DNA of 64,000 nt, from contig NZ_WWFG01000003.1 in NCBI RefSeq assembly GCF_026127265.1, positions 186,001 through 250,000 on the forward strand, in the 5' to 3' direction. Positions within the stretch are counted from its first letter, which is position 1. Each line of letters begins with the position of its first letter. The translations under genes were made by a program, and so were the position numbers. This document shows positions 17,460 to 26,496 of the stretch, piece after piece. The stretch is from Nostoc sp. KVJ3 (GTDB lineage: Bacteria > Cyanobacteriota > Cyanobacteriia > Cyanobacteriales > Nostocaceae). The notes under the pieces are model-generated. The model was not told the DNA's origin, did not search any database, and was given only the letters and a program-made list of their open reading frames with translations.

Positions 17460-18623
17460 AATCAAATATTAAATGAGGAAAGACAAAAACTTATAAAAAA
17501 CTAATCCTAAACAAAAAAATCAAAATTGCTAATAATTTCAACACAATTTAACAAAACGCATGAAAGTCAACAGTAAATTTTGGTTACAAAATAATGCAGA
17601 AATTGTGTTACATCTGAGTTATCAATGGATAGCTGGAAGTTGGGAGTACACCATTTTTAATAAATTAGTTTGTGCATTGGAGGATATTTGAAAAATCTTC
17701 AAATGTGTGTTTGACTACCCTGACTACCGAGAAACTGCCACGAGAGAATCGGAATTTTGGGATTTGAGATCGCGCCTCTGAGTCGCACTTGAGGCTCAAG
17801 CCGACCCTTTTCAAACAACCTTTAAGGATAAAAGTGCAGCCTACGTTGCCAAGTCTGCTGAATCTTTGCCATTGCTTAAATCCCTGTACTAAAAGTTTTA
17901 CTGGTGATTAAGGCTTATGCTTGCTACACCTAGAGTATCTGCTTTTACGGACTCTCCGCGCAACATTCCTGCTTCTACGAGTAAACAAGGTATTACCCCC
18001 CTAATTCAATCGCTGCTAACGGGTGCAAGACTCAAAAAAGACCACCTGTACAATAAAAAACTGCCCGCTTTGCAAGGAGTCCAGAGCAGCGCTTGCAAAA
18101 AAATATGGGAGTTTTAAACTATTGCCCCCTGCTTTACATATAATTCGTTCGCTATGTAAGACTCTTCAGTTCAAGTTTTGTACTTTATGCAAAAAGAACG
18201 AAAAACTTTTAAACCTGCACTATGCAACGATTAGATGCAATCAACCAAGCCCAATGCAACACCCTTGGCTGAGTGCGTGTTAACCAATGGTTATCAAAAT
18301 TTGGTCAAACAAACATAAATCCACTATTACCCCAAGAAGTAATCGTAGGTTATGGAGGGGCGGTTGTAACAAGGGCACAGAAGAGGCGATCGCTTACATT
18401 AGGCGCACTTTCACAAAAGTACTCTACCGAGTTATTCACATCAATAGAGTATATAAATTTACTATAATCATCTTTTCCAGATTCAGTTGATAATTTGATA
18501 ACTATTTATACCTCTGTATAAGTACTGCAAATCTTGCCGACAGCGATCGCATGAAGCACTGCATGAGGTCAATCACTCGTTAATCTACTCTCATCACTGC
18601 CGCCATCTTCTGACACGCTTTAA
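17460..18623. other. 1.2-kb gene-poor stretch
   Basis: No convincing gene. Several overlapping frames of 60-86 codons between 17917 and 18490 on the + strand have low-complexity, inconsistent composition and no family likeness; one reads CPLCKES and FCTLCKKNEK, which looks like a zinc finger but has no conserved context. A 43-codon frame at 17560-17691 (starts MKVNSKFWLQNNAEIV) is the least bad candidate. One HIP1 site lies near 18388 and another near 18543. Confidence 0.45.
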
Positions 18624-19340
18624 TTAACCTGGTAGATAGTGCTGTTGACTGCTATTAACTTGGCGATTAAGAGAGACAGAATCAGCAGCAGATATACCAG
18701 AGAAATATCCGTCTTTTGAACCACACGATGGTAACGCCATTTGTTTAACTTTCACATTATTTAGATATGCTTCTAACTCAGATTCTAGTTTTTCATAGAG
18801 CGCTTGCACGATAATGGCGGGTACTGCAACTGATTCAGTAGTTCCAGCAATCCCTTGATTTTTCTGTTGATCACGATTCTCAAGAATCCTACTTACAAGT
18901 CTATTAGCAGCACCTAATTTAAAAGCATTTCTAAAAGCACGATTGCCTACGGCTTGTTTCGCCAGTCGTTCAATAGTTTGTTCAAGATACTCAAACTGAA
19001 TCCGAGTAGAGACGATATTCACTTTTCGCCCTAAGATAATCATTTTAGACCCGCTATGGTAGTGTCTAGCGATCGCACAGCAGTAATTCCCCCAACAAAC
19101 ACCACTTAGTAAAATAAATTTCCATGAGGTCATGCGTTTGAACTGGCGAATGACTTCTTCTTCTAGTGGTTGAGGTGTCCAATCTTGAAGTGAGGCGATC
19201 GATAAATTGTGCCGGGTTAGCATTTCTTGGGCTTTAGCTGCGGCGGCGCTTGCCTCTGCCTCGTTGGGAGATTGACTAAGTGCGAATAGTTTTCTAATTT
19301 TGTCAGCGATTTTTTCTAGTTCTAACACCTGTGTCTGCAT
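18624..19340 (-). CDS. DUF2786 domain protein
   Basis: 238 residues from ATG 19340 (a GTG three codons earlier is also possible). Residues 6-50 are the DUF2786 domain: IADKIRKLFALSQSPNEAEA, then AAAAKAQEMLTRHNL. The middle part WGNYCCAIARHYHSG and the helical ETIERLAKQAV segment match the second domain that usually follows. Many members are plasmid- or phage-borne and none has a settled function. The C-terminal 40 residues are Ser/Gln-rich and less conserved. Standalone gene. Confidence 0.8.
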   Translation of the reverse strand: MQTQVLELEKIADKIRKLFALSQSPNEAEASAAAAKAQEMLTRHNLSIASLQDWTPQPLEEEVIRQFKRMTSWKFILLSGVCWGNYCCAIARHYHSGSKMIILGRKVNIVSTRIQFEYLEQTIERLAKQAVGNRAFRNAFKLGAANRLVSRILENRDQQKNQGIAGTTESVAVPAIIVQALYEKLESELEAYLNNVKVKQMALPSCGSKDGYFSGISAADSVSLNRQVNSSQQHYLPG

Positions 19341-19482
19341 TCGTATCACTCAAGCAAGTTTTGAAAGGAAACATCTTTTTTAATATACTTGTGTAAAATG
19401 AAAAATGTAGCTAATTTTTATTCATACATAGCAAGCTTTGTAGAAATTCTTCCTGCTAAAAACGGATATTCGTGATGAAGCC

Positions 19483-19683
19483 ATGATTACTGAAAATGAT
19501 GATTCAGTCGATGGAGTTAATGAACTGGTGAGAAAAATCTCTATTAAAGAAACCCAGCTAAAAATAGCCCAAGAATCCAATCTCATTAACACTGCTGAAG
19601 CGTTACAAAACCAACTATCCCAATTACAACAAGAATTGGGAGATAATTCAGACACACAATTGCAGTCATTGATGAGCTTGTGA
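19483..19683 (+). CDS. Small coiled-coil hypothetical protein
   Basis: A 66-residue acidic protein from ATG 19483. Most of it (LVRKISIKETQLKIAQESN and ALQNQLSQLQQELG) is heptad-like and would form a short coiled coil. The ribosome-binding site is weak. The absence of stops and the sensible composition favour a real gene, but no family is recognised. Confidence 0.4.
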   Translation: MITENDDSVDGVNELVRKISIKETQLKIAQESNLINTAEALQNQLSQLQQELGDNSDTQLQSLMSL

Positions 19684-19709
19684 AATGCTTACGGCGGCAA
19701 CTGAGCTTT

Positions 19710-19910
19710 TTAGAAGTGGGGCTTACGCCTACGGTAAAATATGATATTCCCATTCTGAAATAAGGGCAATTGAATAGCTTGTAACTCTTTGGCGTTATCC
19801 AGGTTAGACAACGAAATCCCCAGCAACCTAATACTGCGGTTTTCCAGATCAATCGACTCAAACAGTGTTTTGGCTATCTCAAAAATCGTAGAGAGCTCAC
19901 TAGACAGCAG
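19710..19910 (-). pseudogene. dinB: 3' remnant of a DNA polymerase IV (dinB) gene
   Basis: The minus strand from 19910 to the stop at 19710 reads LFESIDLENRSIRLLGISLS, then NLDNAKELQAIQLPLF, the little-finger and C-terminal end of Y-family polymerase IV, whose beta-clamp-binding tail usually ends QL(P/S)LF. Everything upstream is gone, replaced at about 19911 by the GC-rich block that starts with the AraC gene. It marks the left edge of an insertion or deletion. Confidence 0.7.
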
Positions 19911-19989
19911 TCGTCACACGCCCTATTATAAACGAGACGATCGGTTATCTTGTCTGGAGAATTATTATGAATCCGTCAGGAGAGTCTCG

Positions 19990-20913
19990 ATGAATGGAGC
20001 CGAAGCGAAAGGGGCCTTTGGAGAAAGGCTTGCGTCTTATTACCATCAGAGTGATAGCGAAACTGCGACCCTGGCTTGGTCACAGCAAAGTACGTTCGCT
20101 ATTACACGGCTCCACTCGGACGTTGGGCTGCCTGGCACCTCAAACCCTATTCCTGAAGAGTCCGCAATTCACGTATCCGTTGCGATCAAGCCTGTTCCAT
20201 TGCACAGCTATGAACTCTGTATCGACGACCGCGAGATTGCAGTGCCGTACATACCTGCGTACCGGACAAGCATTATCGATCTGCAATCGAAACCTGTGTG
20301 CTTCGTTGATTGCGGTTTTGACTATGTTCACTACCACGTACCTCGAGAGGGCCTCGACGAAATCGCACGAGATCACAACATTCAGCCGATTGGAAACTAT
20401 AAATTTGCGATTTGTGAGGATGATCTGGTCATCGCACAGATGACCAAGAACGTTCTGCCATTCATTGGGTCGCAAGATTGGCCTAGTTCCCTCGCTCTCG
20501 ATCAGTTCAGTCTAATCTTCGGTGCACATCTGCTCCAAAAGTACGGCGGCTTGTCTCGTCTACCAGAAGTCTCGCCGCGAGGGCTTGCCTCATGGCAAAA
20601 GCGTCGGGCCACCGAACTTTTGCTGGAACACCTTGATGGGAATATCCATCTCGCCAGAGTTGCTCAGGAATGCCAAATGTCTGTGAGTCATTTCGCACGG
20701 TCGTTCAAAGTGAGCTTTGGTGTTTCGGCTCACCGTTGGCTCATCGAACGCCGCATCGATCGTTCCAAGGAACTTCTCATCCAGACTCGCACTCCTTTAA
20801 TCGATGTCGCGCTGCAATCGGGTTTCTCCGATCAAGCTGCATTCACCCGAACCTTCCATCAGGTTGTGGGCGACAGTCCTGGACGTTGGAGGCGAGAACA
20901 AGTCGGTCGCTGA
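19990..20913 (+). CDS. AraC family transcriptional regulator
   Basis: 307 residues from ATG 19990; the longer frame back to 19789 runs through the dinB scrap and is rejected. The N-terminal ~190 residues are a sensor domain with no recognised ligand site. The C-terminal two helix-turn-helix units are clear: VAQECQMSVSHFARSFKVSF with HRWLIERRID, then IDVALQSGFSDQAAFTRTFH. Codon use is GC-richer than in the flanking cyanobacterial DNA, pointing to transfer. It converges with the lipocalin-like/OYE pair, which may be its target; no operator could be identified. Confidence 0.88.
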   Translation: MNGAEAKGAFGERLASYYHQSDSETATLAWSQQSTFAITRLHSDVGLPGTSNPIPEESAIHVSVAIKPVPLHSYELCIDDREIAVPYIPAYRTSIIDLQSKPVCFVDCGFDYVHYHVPREGLDEIARDHNIQPIGNYKFAICEDDLVIAQMTKNVLPFIGSQDWPSSLALDQFSLIFGAHLLQKYGGLSRLPEVSPRGLASWQKRRATELLLEHLDGNIHLARVAQECQMSVSHFARSFKVSFGVSAHRWLIERRIDRSKELLIQTRTPLIDVALQSGFSDQAAFTRTFHQVVGDSPGRWRREQVGR

Positions 20914-20968
20914 AGTTCACTCTCTGGCAAAGCAGCTAATCAATAAAGACGCAAAAGAGTAATTTCTG

Positions 20969-20990
20969 GGCTTCACAGAGATGTGAAGCC
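20969..20990 (+). terminator. Terminator-like hairpin after the AraC gene
   Basis: Perfect 9-bp stem GGCTTCACA / TGTGAAGCC around a GAGA loop, 55 bases beyond the AraC stop. The T-tract is short (TTGTCTGT), so the strength is doubtful. Confidence 0.5.
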
Positions 20991-21050
20991 TTGTCTGTGC
21001 CCGATCGTGTACGTAATCCTGCTCGTAGCACATTTGCCAACAACATCGAC

Positions 21051-21332
21051 TGCTACTCAAACCCCTAACTGAATCCTTTGGCTTCTTGGGCCTTGGTCAG
21101 CACCCTGTCAAAGCGTGCTTTGCCGGACATCATACGTGCGTACTCCATCTAAATTAGAGCCTGGTTCGGCTCTTTGCCACTCCAGCCGACTTGCTACTCA
21201 AACCCCTAACTGAATCCTTTGGCTTCTTGGGCCTTGGTCAGTACCCTGTCAAAGCGTGCTTTGCCGGACATCATACGTGCGTACTCCATCTAAATTAGAG
21301 CCTGGTTCGGTTCTTTGCCACTCCAGCCGACT
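21051..21332. repeat. Tandem duplication, two 141-bp units
   Basis: Units 21051-21191 and 21192-21332 differ at two bases by eye (GCACCC/GTACCC and GGCTCT/GGTTCT). The right unit contains the last 28 codons and stop of the lipocalin-like gene; the left unit is an untranslated second copy of that gene end plus its downstream 57 bases. Confidence 0.9.
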
Positions 21333-21794
21333 GGTTATTAAGATGCCGTTCTCAACGGGTGCGCCGATAGCTCGAAGTGTGAGTCTTTCGCCATTCAATG
21401 TCACCGAGCGAAGCTGCCTTCCGTGGATCAGATTGGGCAAGAGCGCAACGGACGGGATATGGATGACAGTCTCTTTCTCCTCATCCACTTCGTAGACTCC
21501 GCAATACGCGATGTAACCACTTCCAGATTCCTGATACTCCTCCGGGGTTCCTTGGCGCCAATCGTGTGATTGGAACAGAGAACGTCCCGGCTTCATCAGT
21601 TGTGCCGAGACAAAGCCTCCAGGTGTGTAGATGAGAAAGCCCTCCGGTTTAGGGCCGAACGGATGGCTGTCTTTGCGCCCTTCCTGTTCATCTGCATAGC
21701 CCACCAACGTCCAGACTCCAACGAGCTGAGAAGCAATAGGACCTAGTGTTGAATTGGAGTGCGCCACTTTGTGCGCTTGCTCGGGTTCGTTCAT
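21249..21794 (-). CDS. Lipocalin-like domain protein
   Basis: 181 residues. The core matches the bacterial lipocalin-like domain (Lipocalin_5 type): LVGVWTLVGYADEQEGRK, then GFLIYTPGGFVSAQLM, YIAYCGVYEVDEEKETV and LRSVTLNGERLTLRAI. No signal peptide. Its start codon overlaps the stop of the Old Yellow Enzyme gene (ATGA, 21791-21794), so the two are coupled. Family members are often next to short-chain or flavin oxidoreductases and may bind small hydrophobic compounds; that is inferred. The 3' end is duplicated just downstream. Confidence 0.82.
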   Translation of the reverse strand: MNEPEQAHKVAHSNSTLGPIASQLVGVWTLVGYADEQEGRKDSHPFGPKPEGFLIYTPGGFVSAQLMKPGRSLFQSHDWRQGTPEEYQESGSGYIAYCGVYEVDEEKETVIHIPSVALLPNLIHGRQLRSVTLNGERLTLRAIGAPVENGILITSRLEWQRTEPGSNLDGVRTYDVRQSTL

Positions 21795-22900
21795 AACGCA
21801 GATCCAAAAGGCTTATAGTCGGTATATCCATGAGCTCCGCCCCCGTAGAACGTCGAACGATCAGGTGGATTGAGCGGCTGATTTTCTTTGATCCGCTCCA
21901 CCAGGTCAGGATTGGCGATGAATAGGCGACCAAAAGCGATTGCATCCGCGTGCTTCTTCTCGATTGCTTCTCCAGCACTTTTGGGCGTGTAAGCGGCGGC
22001 TGAAAGGAGCGGTCCGTTGAAAGCGGGACGGAACAGGGCAGCATTGTTCAGCGCGTCTTCGTGGAGTTCGTCGGTCAAACCCATTTCGGAACCTCTAGCC
22101 TCGATCAGGTGCAAGTAAGCAATATGCCGCTTACTGAGTTCCTTGATGACGAAGGTGAACAGATCGAGAGGCTTGCTGTCGTGGATACCACCATATTGAC
22201 CAAAAGGTGAGAGGCGTACACCAAGTCGGTCTGCCCCAATAGCCGCTGTAATCTCGTCAACGATGTCGAGCAGGAACCGAGCTCGGTTCTCTTTCGACCC
22301 ACCGTAGGCATCGGTGCGCTGGTTGGTTCCGTTCTCCAGGAACTGCTCGATCAAGTGGCTATTTGCGCCCTGCAACTCCACTCCATCGAATCCAGCCTCC
22401 ATCGCGTTCAGCGCGGCCCGCCGGAATGTGCTGATGATGACCGGAATTTCAGAAGTTTCCAAGGCGCGTGGAGTTTCAGATGGTACTTGTTGGAAGGCTT
22501 TTGTCAGAGCAGGAATTGTGGGAGGAATAGCCGAGGGCGCGACGGGAAGTGCTCCATCCGGCATGAGCGAAGAATGGGAGTTCCTGCCGTTGTGGGCAAT
22601 TTGCATGACGATCCTGCCGCCTCGGGCGTGGACACCATCTGTAATCACGCGCCACCCGGCAATCTGTTCCGCCGTGTAGATCCCTGGAGCATTGGGATAG
22701 CCGTGCGCCTGAGGGCTAATCGCAGTTCCTTCCGAGAGGATCAGCCCTGCTGAGGAACGCTGCGCGTAGTATTCAGCGTTCAACGCGGTTGGCACATGGG
22801 CAGCGTCGGCACGCATACGCGTCAGAGGGGCCATGACTACCCGATTCGGGAGCTGAATTGCTCCTAGACGCAGGGAACTAAATAGAATCTCTTTGGACAT
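21791..22900 (-). CDS. Old Yellow Enzyme family alkene reductase
   Basis: 369 residues, a full-length FMN-dependent ene-reductase that would reduce activated C=C bonds with NAD(P)H. It shows NRVVMAPLTRMRA (17-29), MQIAHNGRNSHSS (99-111), TDAYGGSKENRARF and IAFGRLFIANPDL. The substrate-binding segment reads ELQGANSHL (175-183): where OYE1 has His191, Asn194 and Tyr196 this enzyme has Gln177, Asn180 and His182. An AAAGG site precedes the ATG. First gene of a two-gene operon with the lipocalin-like protein, in the GC-richer block. Confidence 0.92.
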   Translation of the reverse strand: MSKEILFSSLRLGAIQLPNRVVMAPLTRMRADAAHVPTALNAEYYAQRSSAGLILSEGTAISPQAHGYPNAPGIYTAEQIAGWRVITDGVHARGGRIVMQIAHNGRNSHSSLMPDGALPVAPSAIPPTIPALTKAFQQVPSETPRALETSEIPVIISTFRRAALNAMEAGFDGVELQGANSHLIEQFLENGTNQRTDAYGGSKENRARFLLDIVDEITAAIGADRLGVRLSPFGQYGGIHDSKPLDLFTFVIKELSKRHIAYLHLIEARGSEMGLTDELHEDALNNAALFRPAFNGPLLSAAAYTPKSAGEAIEKKHADAIAFGRLFIANPDLVERIKENQPLNPPDRSTFYGGGAHGYTDYKPFGSAL

Positions 22901-22941
22901 GGTGAGCCTTTCGCGTTTCGTGAAGCTTTAAGATAAGAGAG

Positions 22942-23235
22942 CTACAGACTGTAGCTGCTCAGTTGCAGGAGCGGATCGAGCGTCGGATAGTCGGTGTACC
23001 CATGAGCGTCGCCACCGTAAAACGTCTTGCGGTCGTATGCATTAAGCGCTGTATGCGTTTGAATAGGCGACACAAGATCGGGGTTAGAAATAAACAGCCT
23101 TCCGAATGCGATCGCGGCTGTATGATCTACTTCGATGGCTGCCGTTGCGATCGCGGGCGTATATCCAGCGGACGAGATCAACGGCCGGCAAAAAGATGGC
23201 CGAACTGTTCGACATTCTTCAACATTGGACGTGAT
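22942..23235 (-). pseudogene. C-terminal fragment of a second Old Yellow Enzyme
   Basis: About 80 codons read LISSAGYTPAIATAAIEVD, IAFGRLFISNPDL, and KTFYGGDAHGYTDYPTLD, closely paralleling the end of the intact OYE just downstream but not identical. Everything before the C-terminal barrel strand is missing, and the frame upstream (to 23385) is unrelated sequence. It is the remnant of a paralogue, possibly from an older tandem pair truncated by rearrangement near 23276. Confidence 0.8.
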
Positions 23236-23350
23236 TCTCTTCGAGACTCTATGTACCGGATGTTGAGAAAGCACTAGTAGTCTGCCAACCCAAAAATGCG
23301 CTTGTGAGGACTGGGGAAAGGGGAAAGGGAAAAGGGTAAGAGATTTAAAC

Positions 23351-25029
23351 CGAATGGCACTAAGAAAAGCGGAAAGCCTTATCAATTAAGCCGTTTGCAA
23401 TTGATGACGTAATTCATGTCTGGGCTTGGTCAATCTGGGGTAAGCTTTGGGGCGGCGTTTGGTGACTCGTGGTTCGCTGCGTCCAGGACGGTCGGGGACA
23501 ACCTTGTGAACAATAATTTTCAGCAAACTACGATAAAGTCGGATACGTTTTTGAGAGTGAGCAGTTTCTAATTTAGGAATAAAATTCAGTAAATGATGTC
23601 GAGTACCTTGAAGCGATAAACGATTTGGAGGAGTATTGTAAGTAGTCCCAGCCGACCACATTAAGCTCCGAAGTAAATTATAAGCCAGTAAATACACATG
23701 AATTTCTTTACGTATCATTGAAGGTGTTTTACATCGGAGAATATCCATACCCAAGGTAGTTTTTATATGCCTCAAATTCAATTCAACATCCCAACGTTTA
23801 CCGTAAAGTCCAACAAATTCGAGAGTAGAATAAGAAGATTTATCTAAAAGAGTAGTAATTAAGCTGACTTGTTGAGTGCGAAAACCAGGAATAACAATGT
23901 AGTAGTAAATTTCTCGCACAGTTATGGCAGAAGGTAGAGCTAAAAATTCATCCAAGCTCAATCCTTGTGGGCATCTTTTAGGCTTATACCAAGTAACAAG
24001 CTTGTCGCAATCGCCAACAATTTTCCCTTTTCGCATGGTTGTTGTCCGAGATTGATGCTTACGAAATACTGCATCACAACCAAGTTTAGTAATAGCAAAC
24101 ATATCAGCGTAAGCGCAAAACGCTCTATCCCCTAAAAGCACATCATTTGGTTTAAGAAAACTGTATAGTTTTCTTGCTAATTTGATATCATGAGTGTTCA
24201 GAACATCGATGCACAAAGCAACGGTAGCTCCTGTTATTAAACTGAATATCACACCAATTTTGGCAATTGGAAAGCCACATCCGGGCTTTTGGCTACTGGG
24301 CTGAGGGTATTCTTTTTGATTCTCTACAGTGTCAGGCATCGAGACAGTTGACCCATCTATTACTTTGACATTTCGACCACACCATAAATATTCTGTTGCT
24401 ACTTTCTGTTCTAAGCTTTGTGCCGAGAAATTGAAAAGTTTTTCTAATAACTTCTCTGGAAGCCTTGCCCTAGCTTGGCAGTAAGCACTGGTATCTGTTG
24501 AAGGGACTTCTACTTCTTCACCAGCTAGATGTGCAATTATTTTACTCACAGCATTATTACAAGTTTTATCAGTATCCAGCACTTGTGATAAAAATGCCCA
24601 TAAAGTTATTAATGGGTCAAATAACCGCTTTTTATATTTAATTTTTAGCTCCGAAATTGCAAGGCTTATCACAGACTCTGGCAATAGTTCTTTAAAAGGT
24701 AGTCCCAAACTTTGGCTGAATTTATCCTTGAGGATTTCTACTCGTAGTGTCACAGTAGTATTTATGATGTTGGCTTGCTCGTATCAAGGAAAGTATTTCA
24801 TGAACGAGTAAGCTTTTCCTACCTAAAAAATTTTTGGACAATCAGTACATCTAACTCCACTGTCTTTGTCAGGCACAGCGATGGCGTACTCACCATGAGT
24901 CAGTGGCGATCGCATCGCAGTACCACAGGATCAATCGCATTGCTCCCTATCTGAACTTTCACTGTTCAATAGCTTTAAAATCTGTAGTGCCTATCCCGCA
25001 TAGCTTAGAGCTTTTCTTAGTGCCATTCG
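23351..25029 (-). mobile_element. IS4-like insertion (1679 bp)
   Basis: Ends are a perfect 20-bp inverted repeat, CGAATGGCACTAAGAAAAGC at 23351-23370 and its complement at 25010-25029. The transposase lies on the minus strand with an unusually long 256-base leader (24754-25009). No direct target duplication is visible (flanks GATTTAAAC and GGTATAGCT), and the gene on the right (SDR) does not continue on the left, so material has been lost at one junction. Confidence 0.78.
23386..24753 (-). CDS. IS4-family transposase
   Basis: 455 residues. DDE residues are in KVIDGSTVSMPDT, LLGDRAFCAYADM and the YREK-type LYGKRWDVELNLRHIKTT. N-terminal ~130 residues form a helical DNA-binding region; the C-terminus is strongly basic (KRRPKAYPRLTKPRHELRHQ). 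Frame intact, so it is potentially active. The same 15-base end sequence occurs on the 185-bp element at 56549, which this enzyme might mobilise. Confidence 0.88.
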   Translation of the reverse strand: MTLRVEILKDKFSQSLGLPFKELLPESVISLAISELKIKYKKRLFDPLITLWAFLSQVLDTDKTCNNAVSKIIAHLAGEEVEVPSTDTSAYCQARARLPEKLLEKLFNFSAQSLEQKVATEYLWCGRNVKVIDGSTVSMPDTVENQKEYPQPSSQKPGCGFPIAKIGVIFSLITGATVALCIDVLNTHDIKLARKLYSFLKPNDVLLGDRAFCAYADMFAITKLGCDAVFRKHQSRTTTMRKGKIVGDCDKLVTWYKPKRCPQGLSLDEFLALPSAITVREIYYYIVIPGFRTQQVSLITTLLDKSSYSTLEFVGLYGKRWDVELNLRHIKTTLGMDILRCKTPSMIRKEIHVYLLAYNLLRSLMWSAGTTYNTPPNRLSLQGTRHHLLNFIPKLETAHSQKRIRLYRSLLKIIVHKVVPDRPGRSEPRVTKRRPKAYPRLTKPRHELRHQLQTA

Positions 25030-25759
25030 GGTATAGCTGCCATACCATTCGGCAATTCTTGTGCCAAAGAACGAGTTAATCCTTCTATTGCCCACTTAGA
25101 AGCACAGTATGGTGCAACTTGGGCTGAAGTCGAACGTCCCCAGCCAGAACTAAAGTTAACAATAATACCCCGTTTCTTTTTCACCATTGCTGGTATGAAA
25201 TAGCGAATTATATTCGCTACTCCTTTGATATTGATATCTATTAGATCCGAAAATTCCTCAGATGGTATTTCCCACAAAGGTGCTGGATAATTGGTAATTG
25301 CCGCATTATTAATTACTATATCTGGCGGTGAATATTTTTGAAGTACGTCTAGTGCCCATTTTTCTACAAGCTGTTCATTTGCTACATCTACAGATGTGAA
25401 ATCATTGGGCACACTAAACTTTTGGCGTATTTTATCGATTGCATCTGATGAACGGGCGCAACCAATAACAGTATGTCCTAGGGCGGCCGCATCATGTCAA
25501 TAAGTAAAGTCTATTCTCCATAGAGCCAAGAATAATGTCATTAACCTTTTCTTATTGCGAATAAATTAGGCGATCGCTTTGGGGCTTTAAAAATAATCAA
25601 ACGCGAAATCCTGATTTTTTCGTTGGTTCTTAAGCTTCGTTGTGATCAAGAGTAATTTAGATGCGTTTGCCCTACAGTATGTCCCTCTTTAATAAAACCC
25701 TCGGTCATTGCATAACCTAGACCTTTACTTATGCCTGTAATTAAGATGAGCTTACTCAT
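25030..25759 (-). pseudogene. Short-chain dehydrogenase, interrupted by a MITE and truncated by an IS
   Basis: The start ATG at 25759 has an AGGA site and lies 9 bases after the stop of the regulator remnant. The protein begins MSKLILITGISKGLGYAM (NAD(P)-binding TGxxxGxG), then a 196-bp MITE splits it after EGHTV; without the MITE it continues VIGCARSSDAID, IVINNAAI, IVNFSSGWG and YCASKWAIEG with the catalytic Ser, Tyr and Lys. The C-terminal third is missing: after ELPNGMAAIP the frame enters the IS end and stops. Substrate unknown; non-functional now. Confidence 0.85.
25479..25674. mobile_element. 196-bp MITE inside the SDR gene
   Basis: Flanked by exact 10-bp duplications CAGTATGTCC at 25469-25478 and 25675-25684. 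Terminal repeats are TAGGGCGGCCGCATC on one side and TAGGGCAAACGCATC (complement) on the other, 12 of 15 matching. It has no coding capacity; one HIP1 octamer lies inside. Removing it and one duplication restores the SDR frame through EGHTVIGCARS, which proves insertion. Confidence 0.88.
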
Positions 25760-25768
25760 ATTTTCCTG

Positions 25769-26496
25769 CTATTCCTGTTCTGATTCAACAATTCGTGGGA
25801 AAAAATAACCACTACCTCTTGCTGTAATAATGAATTCTGGGTCGTTGGGGTCGGATTCTACCTTTGTCCGTAATCGTGAAATATGCACATCTACCACACG
25901 GGTGTCTGTATTCATCTCTGGTACAAAGCCCCACAACTGCTGTAATATTTCAACCCTTGAAAAAATCTTTCCCGAATGATTAACTAACAACTCTAATAAG
26001 CTAAACTCCACACCTGTCATTTCCAATTCGCAATTCGCTTTTTCGCCCATTCGCAATTAATAATACACCATACACGCCACTTGCTTTATGCAGGTGTTCC
26101 CGTCCACCGCAGTGGCTTATGAATGCGTTCTGTTGAATATTGATACTACGTGTTTTGTTTCTTTTCATAATTGAAATTAGTTGCTCTGTACCCCAACGGC
26201 TCAATTATCAATTACGTCGGAAAAAGCGAATTGCAAACTGCGTTAGCGAAGCGGTAGCGTTCGCGCAGCGTCTCGTAGAGAGGAACGAGCGTCATTGCGA
26301 ATTCTTTGGTCAACAGACGAAAAGCTGACAACGCTTCTTCGCCATCACTAGCTGTAACTACACTGTAGCCAATCATTTCTAACCGCGTCTGTAAAATTCG
26401 GCGAATGCTGGCTTCGTCATCTACTACTAAGATTTTGCCTTTCTCACCTGATAAGTTTCTCAACGCTGTTCCTAATGAGCGAGAACTCTCAACCAT
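25769..26496 (-). pseudogene. rpaB: RpaB-like (OmpR-family) response regulator with receiver core deleted
   Basis: The 5' part (26496 to about 26330) reads MVESSRSLGTALRNLS, then KGKILVVDDEASIRRIL, the RpaB/Ycf27 receiver start. The 3' part (26056-25769) is a complete winged-helix DNA-binding domain, TGVEFSLLELLVNHSG to TDTRVVDVHISRLRTKVE and ARGSGYFFPRI. Between them, about 270 bases of repeat-rich sequence replace the phosphoacceptor Asp region and linker, with stops. Two separate small products are conceivable, but the regulator cannot be phosphorylated. A functional copy presumably exists elsewhere. The SDR remnant follows 9 bases downstream. Confidence 0.8.

Noticed and set aside
17917..18490. 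Series of 60-86-codon frames, one with CPLCKES and FCTLC pairs
   Set aside because: They overlap one another, lack ribosome-binding sites and show no consistent coding pattern; the Cys pairs look accidental.
19789..19989. Longer N-terminus for the AraC regulator
   Set aside because: This part is the reverse strand of the dinB tail; the regulator-like sequence begins at the ATG at 19990.
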